A DNA stretch of 64,000 nucleotides from Gnetum montanum (GCA_015680685.1 MNCI01006587.1:262828-326827), one strand, 5' to 3'. Positions 35,225-46,073 are shown, numbered from the stretch's first letter. The notes: generated from the sequence alone by a model not told the origin. Numbers and translations are program-made.

Positions 35225-35828
35225 GCCGTGCCGTAGAGTTTCCCCTTTTCTTGTAGTTTCAAATCGTGACCTGATCCTCATTCACTTTCTGCTTCCACTA
35301 AAAAAAAATTCTTCTGTTTTTCCTGGAAACAAATAATGAAGAATTTTCTTTTACAAGTTAGCAATATGGGAATGCTTTTGCTTGTTTTACAGTGTTGTCA
35401 AACTTGATTCTGGTAAACTTGTATTTTTGTGAGAGTTCTCTAGGCTCTTAATAGGGGTAGCAACCAAAGTGCTCTTACTAATACCTCCCATTCCCCAAAT
35501 AACAAGTGCAATTGCAAGCTCCTCTATCCCATCTATGTTTAATAGTCACTTACTTCTCCAAAACACCCATCAACCCATAACCTTAAAGCAACATTTTTAC
35601 TTCTAAATTTTTAACCATACATTTTTTTAAAAAATTCAGTGTTAAAATGTTTGGATGGATAGATCATCTCTCTCTTAAATCAATATAGAAAAAATGATAA
35701 ATGAAATCTCCTTTCAATCATAAAGCCTACTCCATTAAATGGGCAAAATGTACCAACACCAATATGTTCCAATTTTTGATAAGATAATTCAACTGCTCCA
35801 TGAAATGGCCAAATGTGCCAACAATGAC

Positions 35829-36010
35829 CATGCAAATGTTTTTATATTGTCTCTTAGTACTTGAGTGTTGTCACTGACATGATGTGAGTCCAATAGGGCA
35901 CTTAATTTCAATGTTTTAGTTTCATCATTGGATGTAATAATGGGGACTTCAACAAGAGGATCTTCAGTAATATTATCGGCCTTTAGATCTAAAGTCTTAG
36001 CCACATTTTT
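35829..36010 (-). pseudogene. Tat-lineage RT N-terminal segment, separated by insert
   Basis: The frame contains DNTQVLRDNIKTFAWS, the FAWS motif that precedes RT in Tat elements. It is cut right after FAWS, and joins SYTDMPRLDP on the other side of the 3.14 kb insert. Confidence 0.8.
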
Positions 36011-36832
36011 AGACTAGTTTGACGTTTCATGAATGGAGGCTATTAAATTAGTGTAAGCATATGGGTCTAGATCCAAGGATTCTAGCTTGATTGCTCTTTT
36101 TACTTCTCTATGTGGTCCACTTAGAGATAATGTTGAAAAGATATTCTTGGCCATGTGCTTGCGCCTACCAATTTAAACCAAGAGTGAAGTGAGTGACATT
36201 GGCTTGACGAGGGAACTGTTAAATGCAAATGAGCATCGGGTAATTAATCTATGTACTGACTAAATTGAGGATCATAGTGATAGTTTAGTGTCATACCTGG
36301 ACCATATGGCAGTTTTAGGCCATACCGGGCCATTAATATTCGTGTCATTTTGTATTATGGATGAGTGTATGGAATATTGTTAGTTTTCTATGTTTTGTGC
36401 GAACAATAAGTTTATGGGATTTTATAGTCTTATGGATTTTTATGCACACCACTATATATATATTTATTATTTTTTCTATCATATTGTGTTGATTTTTACC
36501 TTTCTTCCCCCTTTTTATTTTTTTATTTTTTTTGTTTTCGCAATCTTTAATATTTTGGCCTTATTCACTAGAATAAAATAAAGAGGAATGTAAGAATGAA
36601 ACAAAGATGACATAAGTAATAACATGAAGAAAAAAATTAAACATGAAACATGGTAAATTAAATAAATAAAAATAAAGATAAAAATAAAATAGAATAAACA
36701 AATAAACTAAATTGAGAGTGAACATGGGGGTTAAAAAGGGATTTTAAGGTATTTGGGGCATCACTTGTGCTAGCATGAGTTCGTGGGTGTTTAGGGCATG
36801 AGCAAGCTAGAGAGTGTGGCGTGAGCATTGGC
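36011..36832. repeat. Tat spacer with CAGTTTA-type repeats and AT-rich sequence
   Basis: At 36275-36330 two units of the TAGTTTAGTGTCATACCTGG / CAGTTTTAGGCCATACCGGG type appear, the same word as at 29217-29545 and 41895-42150. The rest (36340-36720) is AT-rich without a recognisable feature. The repeats bracket the antisense gene on both sides. Confidence 0.5.
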
Positions 36833-38803
36833 ATGAGTTTCAGCATGAGTTGTAGCATGAGTTATAAGGCATCCATGAAGGGCAAAGGGAAACCAAGTTG
36901 GGGCAAAGGGAAGAGGCAAGCAAATTTGGCATTCGTGGAGGAGAGTGAAGAGCTACTTCAGTGTCTCCCTCAAGCTAGGATTCTAGCATGTGATGGAACT
37001 CTACACAGGTTTGTTTCTTCTTGTTTCTCTCTAGCATTTTTTGCACAGCGTTAGTTTGGGTAGCGTGGTCTCTCATGGTTGTCGTTTTCTGCTATTTTCT
37101 CAGTGTGATTTTGGGTTTTTCTATTACATTGGATCAAGATCGTTTGCTATGTTTTTTCTTGCTGGGTTTTGGGGGGGGGGGGGGGNCTTGTACTGGGGTT
37201 TATGTTTTGCCAACTAGGGCATGCTCAATGTGAGCACATTGGCAAAAACCTAGTGTGAACACCCAGGGCATTGTAAGTCCAAGGCAGCATGAATGCAGGG
37301 TAGTCTGAGCTCAGGGCAAGCCCTGCGTGGATTACAAGGATGTTCAGCATGAGTGCCAAGGGAAACCCCCAACGTGAGTTGCAGGAAATAGGTAGCATGC
37401 ATTTCTTAGGTAGAGGCAGCATGCATTTCTTGGGTAGAGGCAGCATGCGTGTCGAGAACAGGCCCAGCGTTAGTGCTAGGAGAAACTCCAATGTGAGTGC
37501 CAGGAATAGGCCCCAATGTGAGCATTAGGGATGTGCCTAGCGTGCACACACAAAGGTAACCATAGTGTGAGTTTAGGCGTGTCTAGCGTGAGTACACTAG
37601 GAACGCATAGCATGAGTAACGTGGGTGTTCTCCCATGGGCAGCATTTCCTATTGTTGGGGTTTCTTTTCTTTTTGTTTTTGACATGTTTTTCCTTGTTTG
37701 ATTTGTATATAGGCCATGGCTATTCAGTCCTTGCTAAGTTTAGTGTTCACTACGAGGTGAACCAGTGTCTGTATACTTGCGTTTTGATTTTATGTTGCTT
37801 GTAATAAACTATTTTGTGAAAAATTTCAATGTATCCCTAGCAAGTGTTAAATACAGCAAATAAATATTGATGTCCTTGTCTCATGGGGTGAGGCTATGTA
37901 TTTAAATATTATTTATGTGTGTCTTGGTTTATGTGATTTCATATTATTTTGAGCACTTGGACTCTTTACTCACCTAAGGTTTTGGCTGTATGTAGGGGGT
38001 CTAAACCCTCCCTTCTTATGGTTGAGCTCATTGGTGTACTCGCTTGGTTTGGCCCCTTTGGACTGGAGATACCTCCTTATGACATGCATATTGGGCCTCA
38101 TGTGATATGGTTTCATCCTGGTGTTGGTGCATTTTTGTCATTCATTTTACAAAGTTTCAACGTAGTTATATGGTCTCATTTAAGTGAGCAGTTGGCCCGT
38201 GATATGGTTGAAACAATGTTGCCTGGATCTACACAGGACATTCTTGCCTTGATTACTGACATATAAGAGGGACTTTTTACAGTGGGAGGCCTTCTCGAGG
38301 GTCTTAGGTCTACTCGTTCCTTGACTCGTGTATGGGATCTGCCTACTTGTAGCCATTATAATAGTAGCAAGACACTTTTTCTAGCTTTTCGTGTTCACAT
38401 GCTATTCTAGAACCCACCTGGGATAGTGTATAGAGTGGACAGGTATGCTCTTTTATGCTTTGCTTGATTTTTGATTCTTTTAAAATTATATTATTATCTA
38501 TGCATAAATATTCTTCTATGTAGGCCTCATTTTGATGAGTATGGGATGTGTGATGATGACGGTGGGCTTGCCTTAGCATGCACAACATTGGAGGCATTCA
38601 TGGTGGGCCCCATTCTTCGTGCTGTGGTACTAGACCAGAAAAGAGCTACTATTGTTGACTACCATAGGCAATTTTCAAGGGCTTTTGAACGCTATCAAGT
38701 TCGTGGTTGGTTGCATGAGGATTGGTCCCCCAATGGGCTAATTTTTCCTCAGAGAATTGATCCTATGCCTAATCTACCTACGCCATTTATTGATGATAAA
38801 TGA
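36833..38803 (+). pseudogene. antisense ORF A: FCP1/NIF-type HAD phosphatase-like, three exons
   Basis: Exons 36833-37008, 37996-38442 and 38524-38803; introns of 987 and 81 bp have GT-AG ends and both restore the frame (each splits an AGG Arg codon). Exon 1 is Lys/Gly-rich (MKGKGKPSWGKGKRQ) and begins inside an AGCATGAGT repeat. Exon 2 reads KPSLLMVELIGVLAWFG, HPGVGAFLSFILQSFNVVIW, VWDLPTCSHYNSSKTLF and NPPG, the block order of the plant FCP1/NIF (CTD-phosphatase-like) HAD domain. Where the family has the nucleophile DLNG box, this has ELIG, and the later acidic pair before NPPG is also lost. Two in-frame stops (38264, 38406) occur in exon 2. Exon 3 ends at TGA 38803. It lies opposite to the Tat coding strand. 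The domain call is by motif only. Confidence 0.55.
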
Positions 38804-38887
38804 TGACATTATAGACTCCATTTTCTCTTTGTTGCATCATCGTGTACTATGTTTTTAACCTTTCACTCTATGTTTTTTTTTCTACAG

Positions 38888-40781
38888 TGGTCATCTCTTT
38901 TGATGAAGTTATTATCATACCAGGGCATACTAGGGCCACTCTTTTCATGAAGTATGGAGAGACAGAACAGTCACAACAATGGTTGCAGATGAAGGCCTCT
39001 GAGTTAATCATCAGCTATCTTACCCATGCGAGTTTGATGGACTTGTTCACTGCTCTGACTCCTAATATCCTAGCTACTGAAATGGTTACCATTGTTGATT
39101 CTTTTAGCAATGATGCTTCTCATTTCACTACACGGGTTCGAGGAGTCAAGGTGTCTTTCCACCTGACTGCTGATTTCCTTTTTGATCTCTTTGGTGGGCC
39201 TATGGATGGCACCGGAGTGGCAGTAGAGAAAGTGACTAAAGAAAGCCAAATCATAAAGGAGCTTGAAGATTGGTTGGGTGTCTCGGGGTCCCAAAGGTTC
39301 TGCCATGCAAGATGATACTTAATCAATGGAGGTGAACTTCTTGTACCCTCTCTTTTAGGCACGGGCATTCCCTAAATCTCTTTCTCAAGGAAGAAACATT
39401 GGGATCGAGTTCGCACATATCATACGTGCAATCCTAGAGATGGGCATGCATTATAACTGGGCATGATTTCTTGGGTCTGGCTTTCATGGAGAGATTGTTA
39501 GATTACGCTCAAACATTAACGCCAAGTCCCACTTCACATTCACCATCTTTGTAGGTTACCTACATAGGTTTGCTGAGTTCCTAGTTGTTTATGGTGATAA
39601 CTGTTATATTTTGAGGGATTGTTCACAACTATCTCGTCCCTAGATTCACCATTTGTTTAGCACAACCTGATCTCAGGACCCACCTGAAGTCATTGAAGGG
39701 TCAGTGTCCATCACTACCAAGGGTGCAGCTAGTCATTGTCATCATTCCCATGATAGCTGGGGGTTAGAACAACCTAGACTACACACATCTCCCAGGGGAG
39801 CTGAATGTCTGATTCGTGAGACTGTTGGGAGATCTAAGGCAAAGGTGAAGAGAGTTGAACGCCCAAGGGAGCTTGCTCTTGAGGTGAGACCACCAAGAGC
39901 AAAGAGGATCTGCTTTGTACTGCCAGTGGAGGGTAAGTATTTTATTTTTTTGTTATATATTTTATTTTTGCATTTTAATTTATATGTTTATTAAATGTAT
40001 TTACCATGTCATGCTAACACCAGAATACTAGTTGAACCAGAAGCCTTGGCCCCGATGGTTGAACCAGAAGTGGTCGTCACAGGGCCAGAGGAAGAAGAAA
40101 AAGAGGGAGAAGAAGCAATAGAGGAAATCCCTATCTTGTAAGAAGAAGATGTAACAAGCATCATGGGGACGAAGCTTGCTGAGGCTTTGGACACACTTAG
40201 GCATTCAAGCGATGAGAGGGGTGTATTCGAGGGTTTCTTCGATGGGTCCTTGCACCTTGGTGATCCACCCAAGCTTACTAGTAAAGGGCTTTTTGGTATG
40301 TTCCTTTTGGCTTGATCCACATTTCGTACCCTTTAACTTTTATGTGTTGTTTTTGATTATCTTGATTATTCCTAGCACCAGAGGTAGATGTTGAGGTTTT
40401 TGAGGCGCATACATCCTAGGTAGAGGTGTCAGGGTCACAGGCCCCAATTGAGGTGACTTCCCATGCTTGTCCAACAGCCATTGACTAGTTGAGGCCATGT
40501 CCTAAAATGTTGAATAAAATGAACTTTGTCATGGGCATTGTTAACGATATAGTCATTTGCCTACAACAAACTCATCTAGAACTAGGTATGTGTATGTTAC
40601 GTATTATGCTAAGTGTCTAGGTTTATTGTATTTCTTTGCATTCATTTTTAATTACAACTGATTCATGTGTGTGGTACTTATACTTGTAGGAACCAAGCTT
40701 CAATGGGATCCTTCTGAGGCTACTCATATTGATNCAGGAACCAAGCTTCAATGGGATCCTTCTGAGGCTACTCATATTGAT
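38888..40781 (+). pseudogene. antisense ORF B: multi-exon decayed gene, running into the gap
   Basis: Exons about 38888-39932, 40024-40295, 40376-40585 and 40690 onward. Introns of 91, 80 and 104 bp have GT-AG ends and all three preserve the frame (VEG|ILVEP, LF|APEVD, LEL|GTKLQW). The first exon holds LFMKYGETEQSQQWLQMKAS and FTTRVRGVKVSFHLTADFLF, which weakly recalls VRG-type domains of plant transposon ORFs, then RNIGIEFAHIIRAILEMGM and a basic stretch RPPRAKRICFVLP. Later exons are acidic (PEEEEKEGEEAIEEIP). There is a frameshift near 39312 and stops near 39468, 39643, 40138, 40418 and 40486. Whether A and B were one gene is unclear: an acceptor exists at 38887 but I see no matching donor. 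Function unknown. Confidence 0.55.
40688..40781. repeat. 46-bp direct duplication at contig edge
   Basis: The block from AGGAACCAAGC to CATATTGAT occurs at 40688-40733 and again, identically, at 40736-40781, with an N between and the 803-base gap after. This is most simply a contig overlap that was not merged. Confidence 0.8.
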
Positions 40782-41584
40782 NNNNNNNNNNNNNNNNNNN
40801 NNNNNNNNNNNNNNNNNNNNNNNNNNNNNNNNNNNNNNNNNNNNNNNNNNNNNNNNNNNNNNNNNNNNNNNNNNNNNNNNNNNNNNNNNNNNNNNNNNNN
40901 NNNNNNNNNNNNNNNNNNNNNNNNNNNNNNNNNNNNNNNNNNNNNNNNNNNNNNNNNNNNNNNNNNNNNNNNNNNNNNNNNNNNNNNNNNNNNNNNNNNN
41001 NNNNNNNNNNNNNNNNNNNNNNNNNNNNNNNNNNNNNNNNNNNNNNNNNNNNNNNNNNNNNNNNNNNNNNNNNNNNNNNNNNNNNNNNNNNNNNNNNNNN
41101 NNNNNNNNNNNNNNNNNNNNNNNNNNNNNNNNNNNNNNNNNNNNNNNNNNNNNNNNNNNNNNNNNNNNNNNNNNNNNNNNNNNNNNNNNNNNNNNNNNNN
41201 NNNNNNNNNNNNNNNNNNNNNNNNNNNNNNNNNNNNNNNNNNNNNNNNNNNNNNNNNNNNNNNNNNNNNNNNNNNNNNNNNNNNNNNNNNNNNNNNNNNN
41301 NNNNNNNNNNNNNNNNNNNNNNNNNNNNNNNNNNNNNNNNNNNNNNNNNNNNNNNNNNNNNNNNNNNNNNNNNNNNNNNNNNNNNNNNNNNNNNNNNNNN
41401 NNNNNNNNNNNNNNNNNNNNNNNNNNNNNNNNNNNNNNNNNNNNNNNNNNNNNNNNNNNNNNNNNNNNNNNNNNNNNNNNNNNNNNNNNNNNNNNNNNNN
41501 NNNNNNNNNNNNNNNNNNNNNNNNNNNNNNNNNNNNNNNNNNNNNNNNNNNNNNNNNNNNNNNNNNNNNNNNNNNNNNNNNNNN
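40782..41584. other. assembly gap (803 N)
   Basis: Unsequenced. It hides the last exons of antisense ORF B. Any reading frame across it is meaningless. Confidence 0.99.
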
Positions 41585-41894
41585 ATGTAATGATATGGAT
41601 CTAATCATGGCATAATGTGTTGGAATTCTATTACCATATTGACGTTCAATATTTATTTATTTTTATATGTTTCCTCTTTTTATTTTTTTTTGTTGTTTTT
41701 CTTGTTTTCTAAGCTATATTGTGAACATATGCGTGTAGCTGAATGTAAATGAGATTTCAAAATGTAGAATGAAACATAAGGCAAATATTTGTAAAAGGAA
41801 AAAGCAACGAGAATGCATGAATTGAAATTGCAACTTATGACATGTAAATGAAAATTTAACATAACGTATCGAAATTTTGTAAATTTTTGACTTA
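41585..41894. other. AT-rich spacer after gap
   Basis: No recognisable feature; it would hold the 3' end of the antisense gene. Confidence 0.4.
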
Positions 41895-42150
41895 CTAAGC
41901 TCTAGTTTAAGGCCATTTCGGGCCATGCACATCAGTTTAAAGTCATGGTGGACTTGTATCTTTGTTGAAAGAAAAGAATGAGGGATTACTAGTTTTAGGC
42001 CATAGTGCGCCAAAAGCGATAATAGTTTTGGGAAACTCAAAAGGAACCAGCTATTTCTAATCATGGCTAGTTTAACGTCATTGCGGACATTCGCTAGCAG
42101 TTTAATGTCATACTAGGTGGTTGGTAGTTTAACATCATTTCTGGATGGTT
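41895..42150 (-). repeat. CAGTTTA-GTCAT-GGAC array between PR and the spacer
   Basis: About six units such as CAGTTTAAAGTCATGGTGGAC and AGTTTAACGTCATTGCGGAC recur at 30-50 bp spacing. The word is the same as after the integrase (29217-29545), which ties the gag-PR half and the RT-INT half to the same element family. Confidence 0.65.
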
Positions 42151-42153
42151 GCC

Positions 42154-43290
42154 CTAGTTATTGAGTTGTTTTTTTATTTTTTGTAGTTTGACGTGAGGGG
42201 TAGGACATGTAGGTATGATCTTATACTCCCCTTCCCCTTCACTAGAGATGTCAAAAGGTAGCTCCGACCAAGAGACGTCAGCAGAAATGGCTCCCATGTC
42301 TGTGTCGTCTAGTGCTTCCTCAGTTTTAGTAGGATCATAAGTCAACGGTTAGTTCATGTCTTGACGTGCGCTCATGGTTTCTTGTTTAGGCTTAGAGAAC
42401 TCAACCTCTGATCCTTGATCCATTCCTGGGTGCGAGGAAGTGAGTGATGTTGTTGTGTCCCTGTGTATGATGATTTCACTACCCTCATAAGGTAGGTGGA
42501 TTTCCTAATGGATAGGTGAGGATACAGCTCTAAGTTGAGCTAGCCAAGGTTTTCCTAGAATAAAATTGAAACCTGGCATTTCATCAACCACTATGAATTT
42601 AGCTAATGTGGGGAATTGGTCCCCTGCTACGAAATCCAAGGTAAGCATGCCTTTTACCATGACACAAGAACAACTAAAGGATTTTAAAAAAGAAGTTGTT
42701 GTGGCCTGTATTTGCTCTGTAAGACCTAGTTTTTCGATGACAGGAAAGGGTATTACGTTTGTTGCTGCATTGTCATCGACATGCACCCTACGTATCTTGA
42801 AGTGGTTGACTTGTATTATTATGAACATAGGGGCTATAGTGACCTCTCCAATTTTCTCATCTTGCTTAATATCATTGGCATGAAACTCTAGGGATGTGGG
42901 CCTCGATTCTTGAGGTTGTGGGAAGAATATTGCATAAATGGATAGCTCATCTGCGAGAAGGTCTTCACTAATAGGAATCAAAGTCAACATATGCATGAGA
43001 GCTTCTCGATGTACCAGTGAGGTCATTACTAGATCATAGAGGCTTAAGGAGGTGTTCTTTTGTTTCAAAGCCTGTGTGACTTGGGTCAATGCACTTGGTA
43101 GGTCCTTACCACTTGGAATTCTTTTGTTTGTGGATACTTGGTCCATTTGCCCCAGCATTTGTATCTCTTGTGGAGGGATTCTGGTGTTAGTAGCTGGGGA
43201 TGTTGAGTTTGGGACATTGGGAGTACTGGTATTCTTATCTTGATGACTTGTGCTAGGCTCACTGGTGGATAGAACCGTAGGAAGAACATT
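42154..43290 (-). pseudogene. protease region of the Tat-lineage element
   Basis: The main frame (42505-43158) reads VHVDDNAATNVIPFPVIEKL, the aspartic protease active-site region with the Asp kept but an altered DDNA context, then FVAGDQFPTLAKFIVV and FNFILGKPWLAQLRAV. After a stop, EIHLPYEGSE continues, matching the second Tat copy at 62160-62210. The frame 42154-42345 is the acidic tail before the spacer. Confidence 0.8.
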
Positions 43291-43377
43291 TAGTGGTATG
43301 AGCTTTGGTGGTCCTAATTCGTGCTCATGATGTTCTCTTTCTAAGCACTCTCTTGTTAGCCTGTCAGCAAGATGCTC

Positions 43378-45160
43378 TCACAAGGATCGCAAGGGAATGG
43401 TAGGGGGTTGCATGTCAGGGTGTTTTGGCACCCAGATCATGAAGGGAGTGGGTCGAGTTTCTGATGGCATGTTTGCTGTTGCGATAGAAGGATGTACACG
43501 GACGATGAATGGCTTTTGTGATGCTGGGGATGTGTGTATGATGAAAGGGGTTTGGGGATGTGTTGGGGTAGATGTTGTTTCATAAGGCCTGCAAATTACG
43601 AAAGGTTTTTGGGGGACGCCTTGTCCATTCTCCACATGGATAGTGTTAATTACATATGGTGCATCATTAGTATTGAGAGGATCCTTGTAGACCCCCATGG
43701 GTTGGTTTTGAGACTTTACCGGGTTTGCCTCATCAAATACTATTTCACCCCTGTCAATCATGCATTGTATATCTTATTTTAAGGTGAAACAATAGTTAGT
43801 TCCATGCCCACACCATTGGTGATATTCACAAAACCTATCCAACCTAAAGCCTCTTGGAACAGGGGGCTCATTAGCTATTGCTAAAGTTGGGTTTTTAGCC
43901 AACTCATAGAATTGATCGTGTTTTTGGAATGCCACCGGGGACATTTGTTTGTGTTGGATTAACCTAACCTCTAGAAGTTGATCTAATAAGTGTGAAGGCT
44001 TCATAGGCAAAGGTGTGTATTGAGTAGGATCTTTTCGTTCAAATGTACGAGTGGGACCCATGTTTGTGATTTTTGTTGAGGAAGATTCAGGTGTAGGCGT
44101 AGATGTGTTTCTTTCATGGCTGGTTGGAGCAGCAGGTTATTTTCCTCTCTATCTTGAATTGTTTGGTTGGGCTATCTTAGCTATTGCTGCTACTGTCGTT
44201 TTGGATTTATCCTTATCTTTCCTTATATGTTGGCCCCTAAAGGCTAAGTAAGCTAGGTCGTTACTTAATTGTGCCACCTCTTCTATGTTCTCAATTTGTG
44301 TGAATGCTTGACTCAAAGTACAAGCACTCAAATAATAAATTTTTAATTTAACGAAGTCATTCACGGTAGCCTTAAGAATGGTAAGAAAGTATGTCTTAGG
44401 TATGGGCTCATGAAGTTCATTTAAGGTTGCACTCCACCTTTGGATAAATTCTTGTACTGGCTCTAACGATGCTTGTTTAATTTGAATTAGACCATCTAGT
44501 GTGGCTTCAAGATTTAAATTATATTTAAAATAGGTAACAAACTGATGTAAAAAATCTTCCAGAGAGGATATGGAGTTATGGGGTAAAGCCCAGTACCATT
44601 CTAAGGCTGTTCCTGTTAGGGACATAGCAAATACACGTAGAATTGCATGAGGCAGGCCTGAAGCAATAAACATTCTAGTCAAAATGTTACCAAATGGGCG
44701 TTTGGATCTCCCTCTCCATTGTACTTGGTTAATTAAGGTAATGAGATTCCCTTTGGCAAGGTTAATAGTGGAACTAAAGGGTGGATTGGGTCATCTTGGT
44801 AGAAGTCCAGCACCTTGACTTCCTCAGTGTTTGCAATTTTAAGGTGCTTTAACTCCTTAATTAATGAGTGCATCAAGTTCTTTGTGTCTGCCCACTCTTG
44901 GATAGTAGGCAGACTAGCTAGTTGAGTAGATTGTGATTGGTAATAGTTTGATTGTTGTATCATTTGTGGAAAGGGAGATTGTTGGATTGTCAATTGTTTT
45001 GGTGGAGCAACATTCAGAGATGGGATTGCAGGGTGTGGTACATTGTAGTGAGTAGGTTGGTGTTGCTGGATAGCTGGTGAAACCCACTGCCCAGCCATAG
45101 GTTGTGAGGTGACACCCTGAACATGTTGGACTGAAGTAATCAGAGGTGCCCCATGGGTTT
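43378..45160 (-). pseudogene. gag of the Tat-lineage element, interrupted by Athila-like element 2
   Basis: The capsid-like core (44149-44682) reads FAMSLTGTALEWYWALPHNS, DFLHQFVTYFKYNLNLEATL and IKQASLEPVQEFIQRWSATL. The nucleocapsid motif is CEYHQWCGHGTNYC (43780-43880), the C-H-H-C knuckle typical of Tat gag. Upstream is a Gln/Pro-rich segment (44733-45160). The frame is cut at 45160 where the LTR of element 2 begins; the N-terminal gag is not found on the far side. Confidence 0.85.
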
Positions 45161-46062
45161 TGATGAGTGGCAAGGTACCCCTACACTCAACCATACGAAA
45201 TGAGCATAGCATGTGTGATCCGGTCAAACTCCGCAGACTAAATGCCTAAACGCCCCATGGAACACTTAGGGTTAATCATTCATTGTCTTCCAGGACTTAC
45301 TTGTTGTTGTCACGGTGTATGGTTAAGTAAGTCCGAGGTATATGATTTTTTTGGTCTTTTCTAGTTTTATGTCTTCTACACTAAGAGCAAAGGGTTAAGA
45401 GAACTAACTAATTCTAACTAATGTTCTAAGTCTTAATTAACTAGCGTCAGCATCCGTTCCCACTTACCATACACACCCTGAACTATGCAACTGTGGCTAT
45501 CAAACGCTAATCGTTACTGGGATCACCACACGTAACGCATGTGCTCAAAGTGGTCGTATTGAGGCACCTAACTAGCCTAAGTGTGATGAGCAGCCGATTC
45601 CTTGACTAGCTGTACACATCTGTAGATGCTCGTAATCAAGTCGTACTCATCCCATGTTCTAGGAGATAAGGGTGAGAGAATCTAATCGCGATGAGTAGCC
45701 GATTCCTTGGTTAGCCATACACATTCTTCAATGCTCGTAACCAAGTCATACTCATGCCGCGTTACTAGGAAAATAATAAATAACATTAAATAAACCTATT
45801 CCATGCACTGCAAGGTTTATCCACAAAGCTTGTCTTTATTGCCGTACACAACTTGCGTTCAGGTACAAAGCTGCTCGAATAAAGATCCGTTCACTTGGGG
45901 ACTCCTACTGTGGGCACATGGAAAAATTCTATCTTTGGAACGATTAAACTGCTAGAGCTTCACTACTTCTAGCCTAGGATGAGAAATGAGGGGAGTGCCG
46001 CCTCTTATTTATAGATTTGGCGGTAGACTGCGATATTGTGTACAGGATATCGTGGCTCATCA
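45161..46062 (-). mobile_element. 3' LTR of Athila-like element 2 (902 bp)
   Basis: Starts TGATGAG and ends CTCATCA, with the ATGGGGGTA tract outside the right end. It is inserted in the Tat gag. The minus-strand TATA box is at 46006-46013, leaving a U3 of only ~49 bp. It contains a 96-bp tandem duplication: GATGAGCAGCCGATTCCTTG at 45594 and GATGAGTAGCCGATTCCTTG at 45690. Confidence 0.85.
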
Positions 46063-46073
46063 TACCCCCATGA
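46063..46073 (-). other. polypurine tract of Athila-like element 2
   Basis: TCATGGGGGTA on the minus strand, adjacent to the LTR, identical to that of element 1. Confidence 0.8.

Larger units (their letters stand above)
32684..35823. mobile_element. 3.14-kb insert in the Tat RT, flanked by ATGAC duplication
   Basis: The host RT frame stops at 32683 and resumes at 35829. ATGAC is present on both sides (32679-32683 and 35824-35828), a 5-bp target duplication. The insert starts TATTGGCGAC and ends GTGCCAACA, imperfect inverted ends like those of LTR elements (TGTTGG...CCAACA) with TA for TG on the left. I see no matching LTR pair and no transposase, so its class is open. It carries a PPR fragment and an EXORDIUM-like fragment. 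Confidence 0.7.

Noticed and set aside
37171-37186. G15 run as a quadruplex or regulatory site
   Set aside because: It ends in an N, so it is probably a sequencing or join artefact of uncertain length.
40665-41615. Long open frames across 40.7-41.6 kb
   Set aside because: They exist only because the N run has no stop codons.
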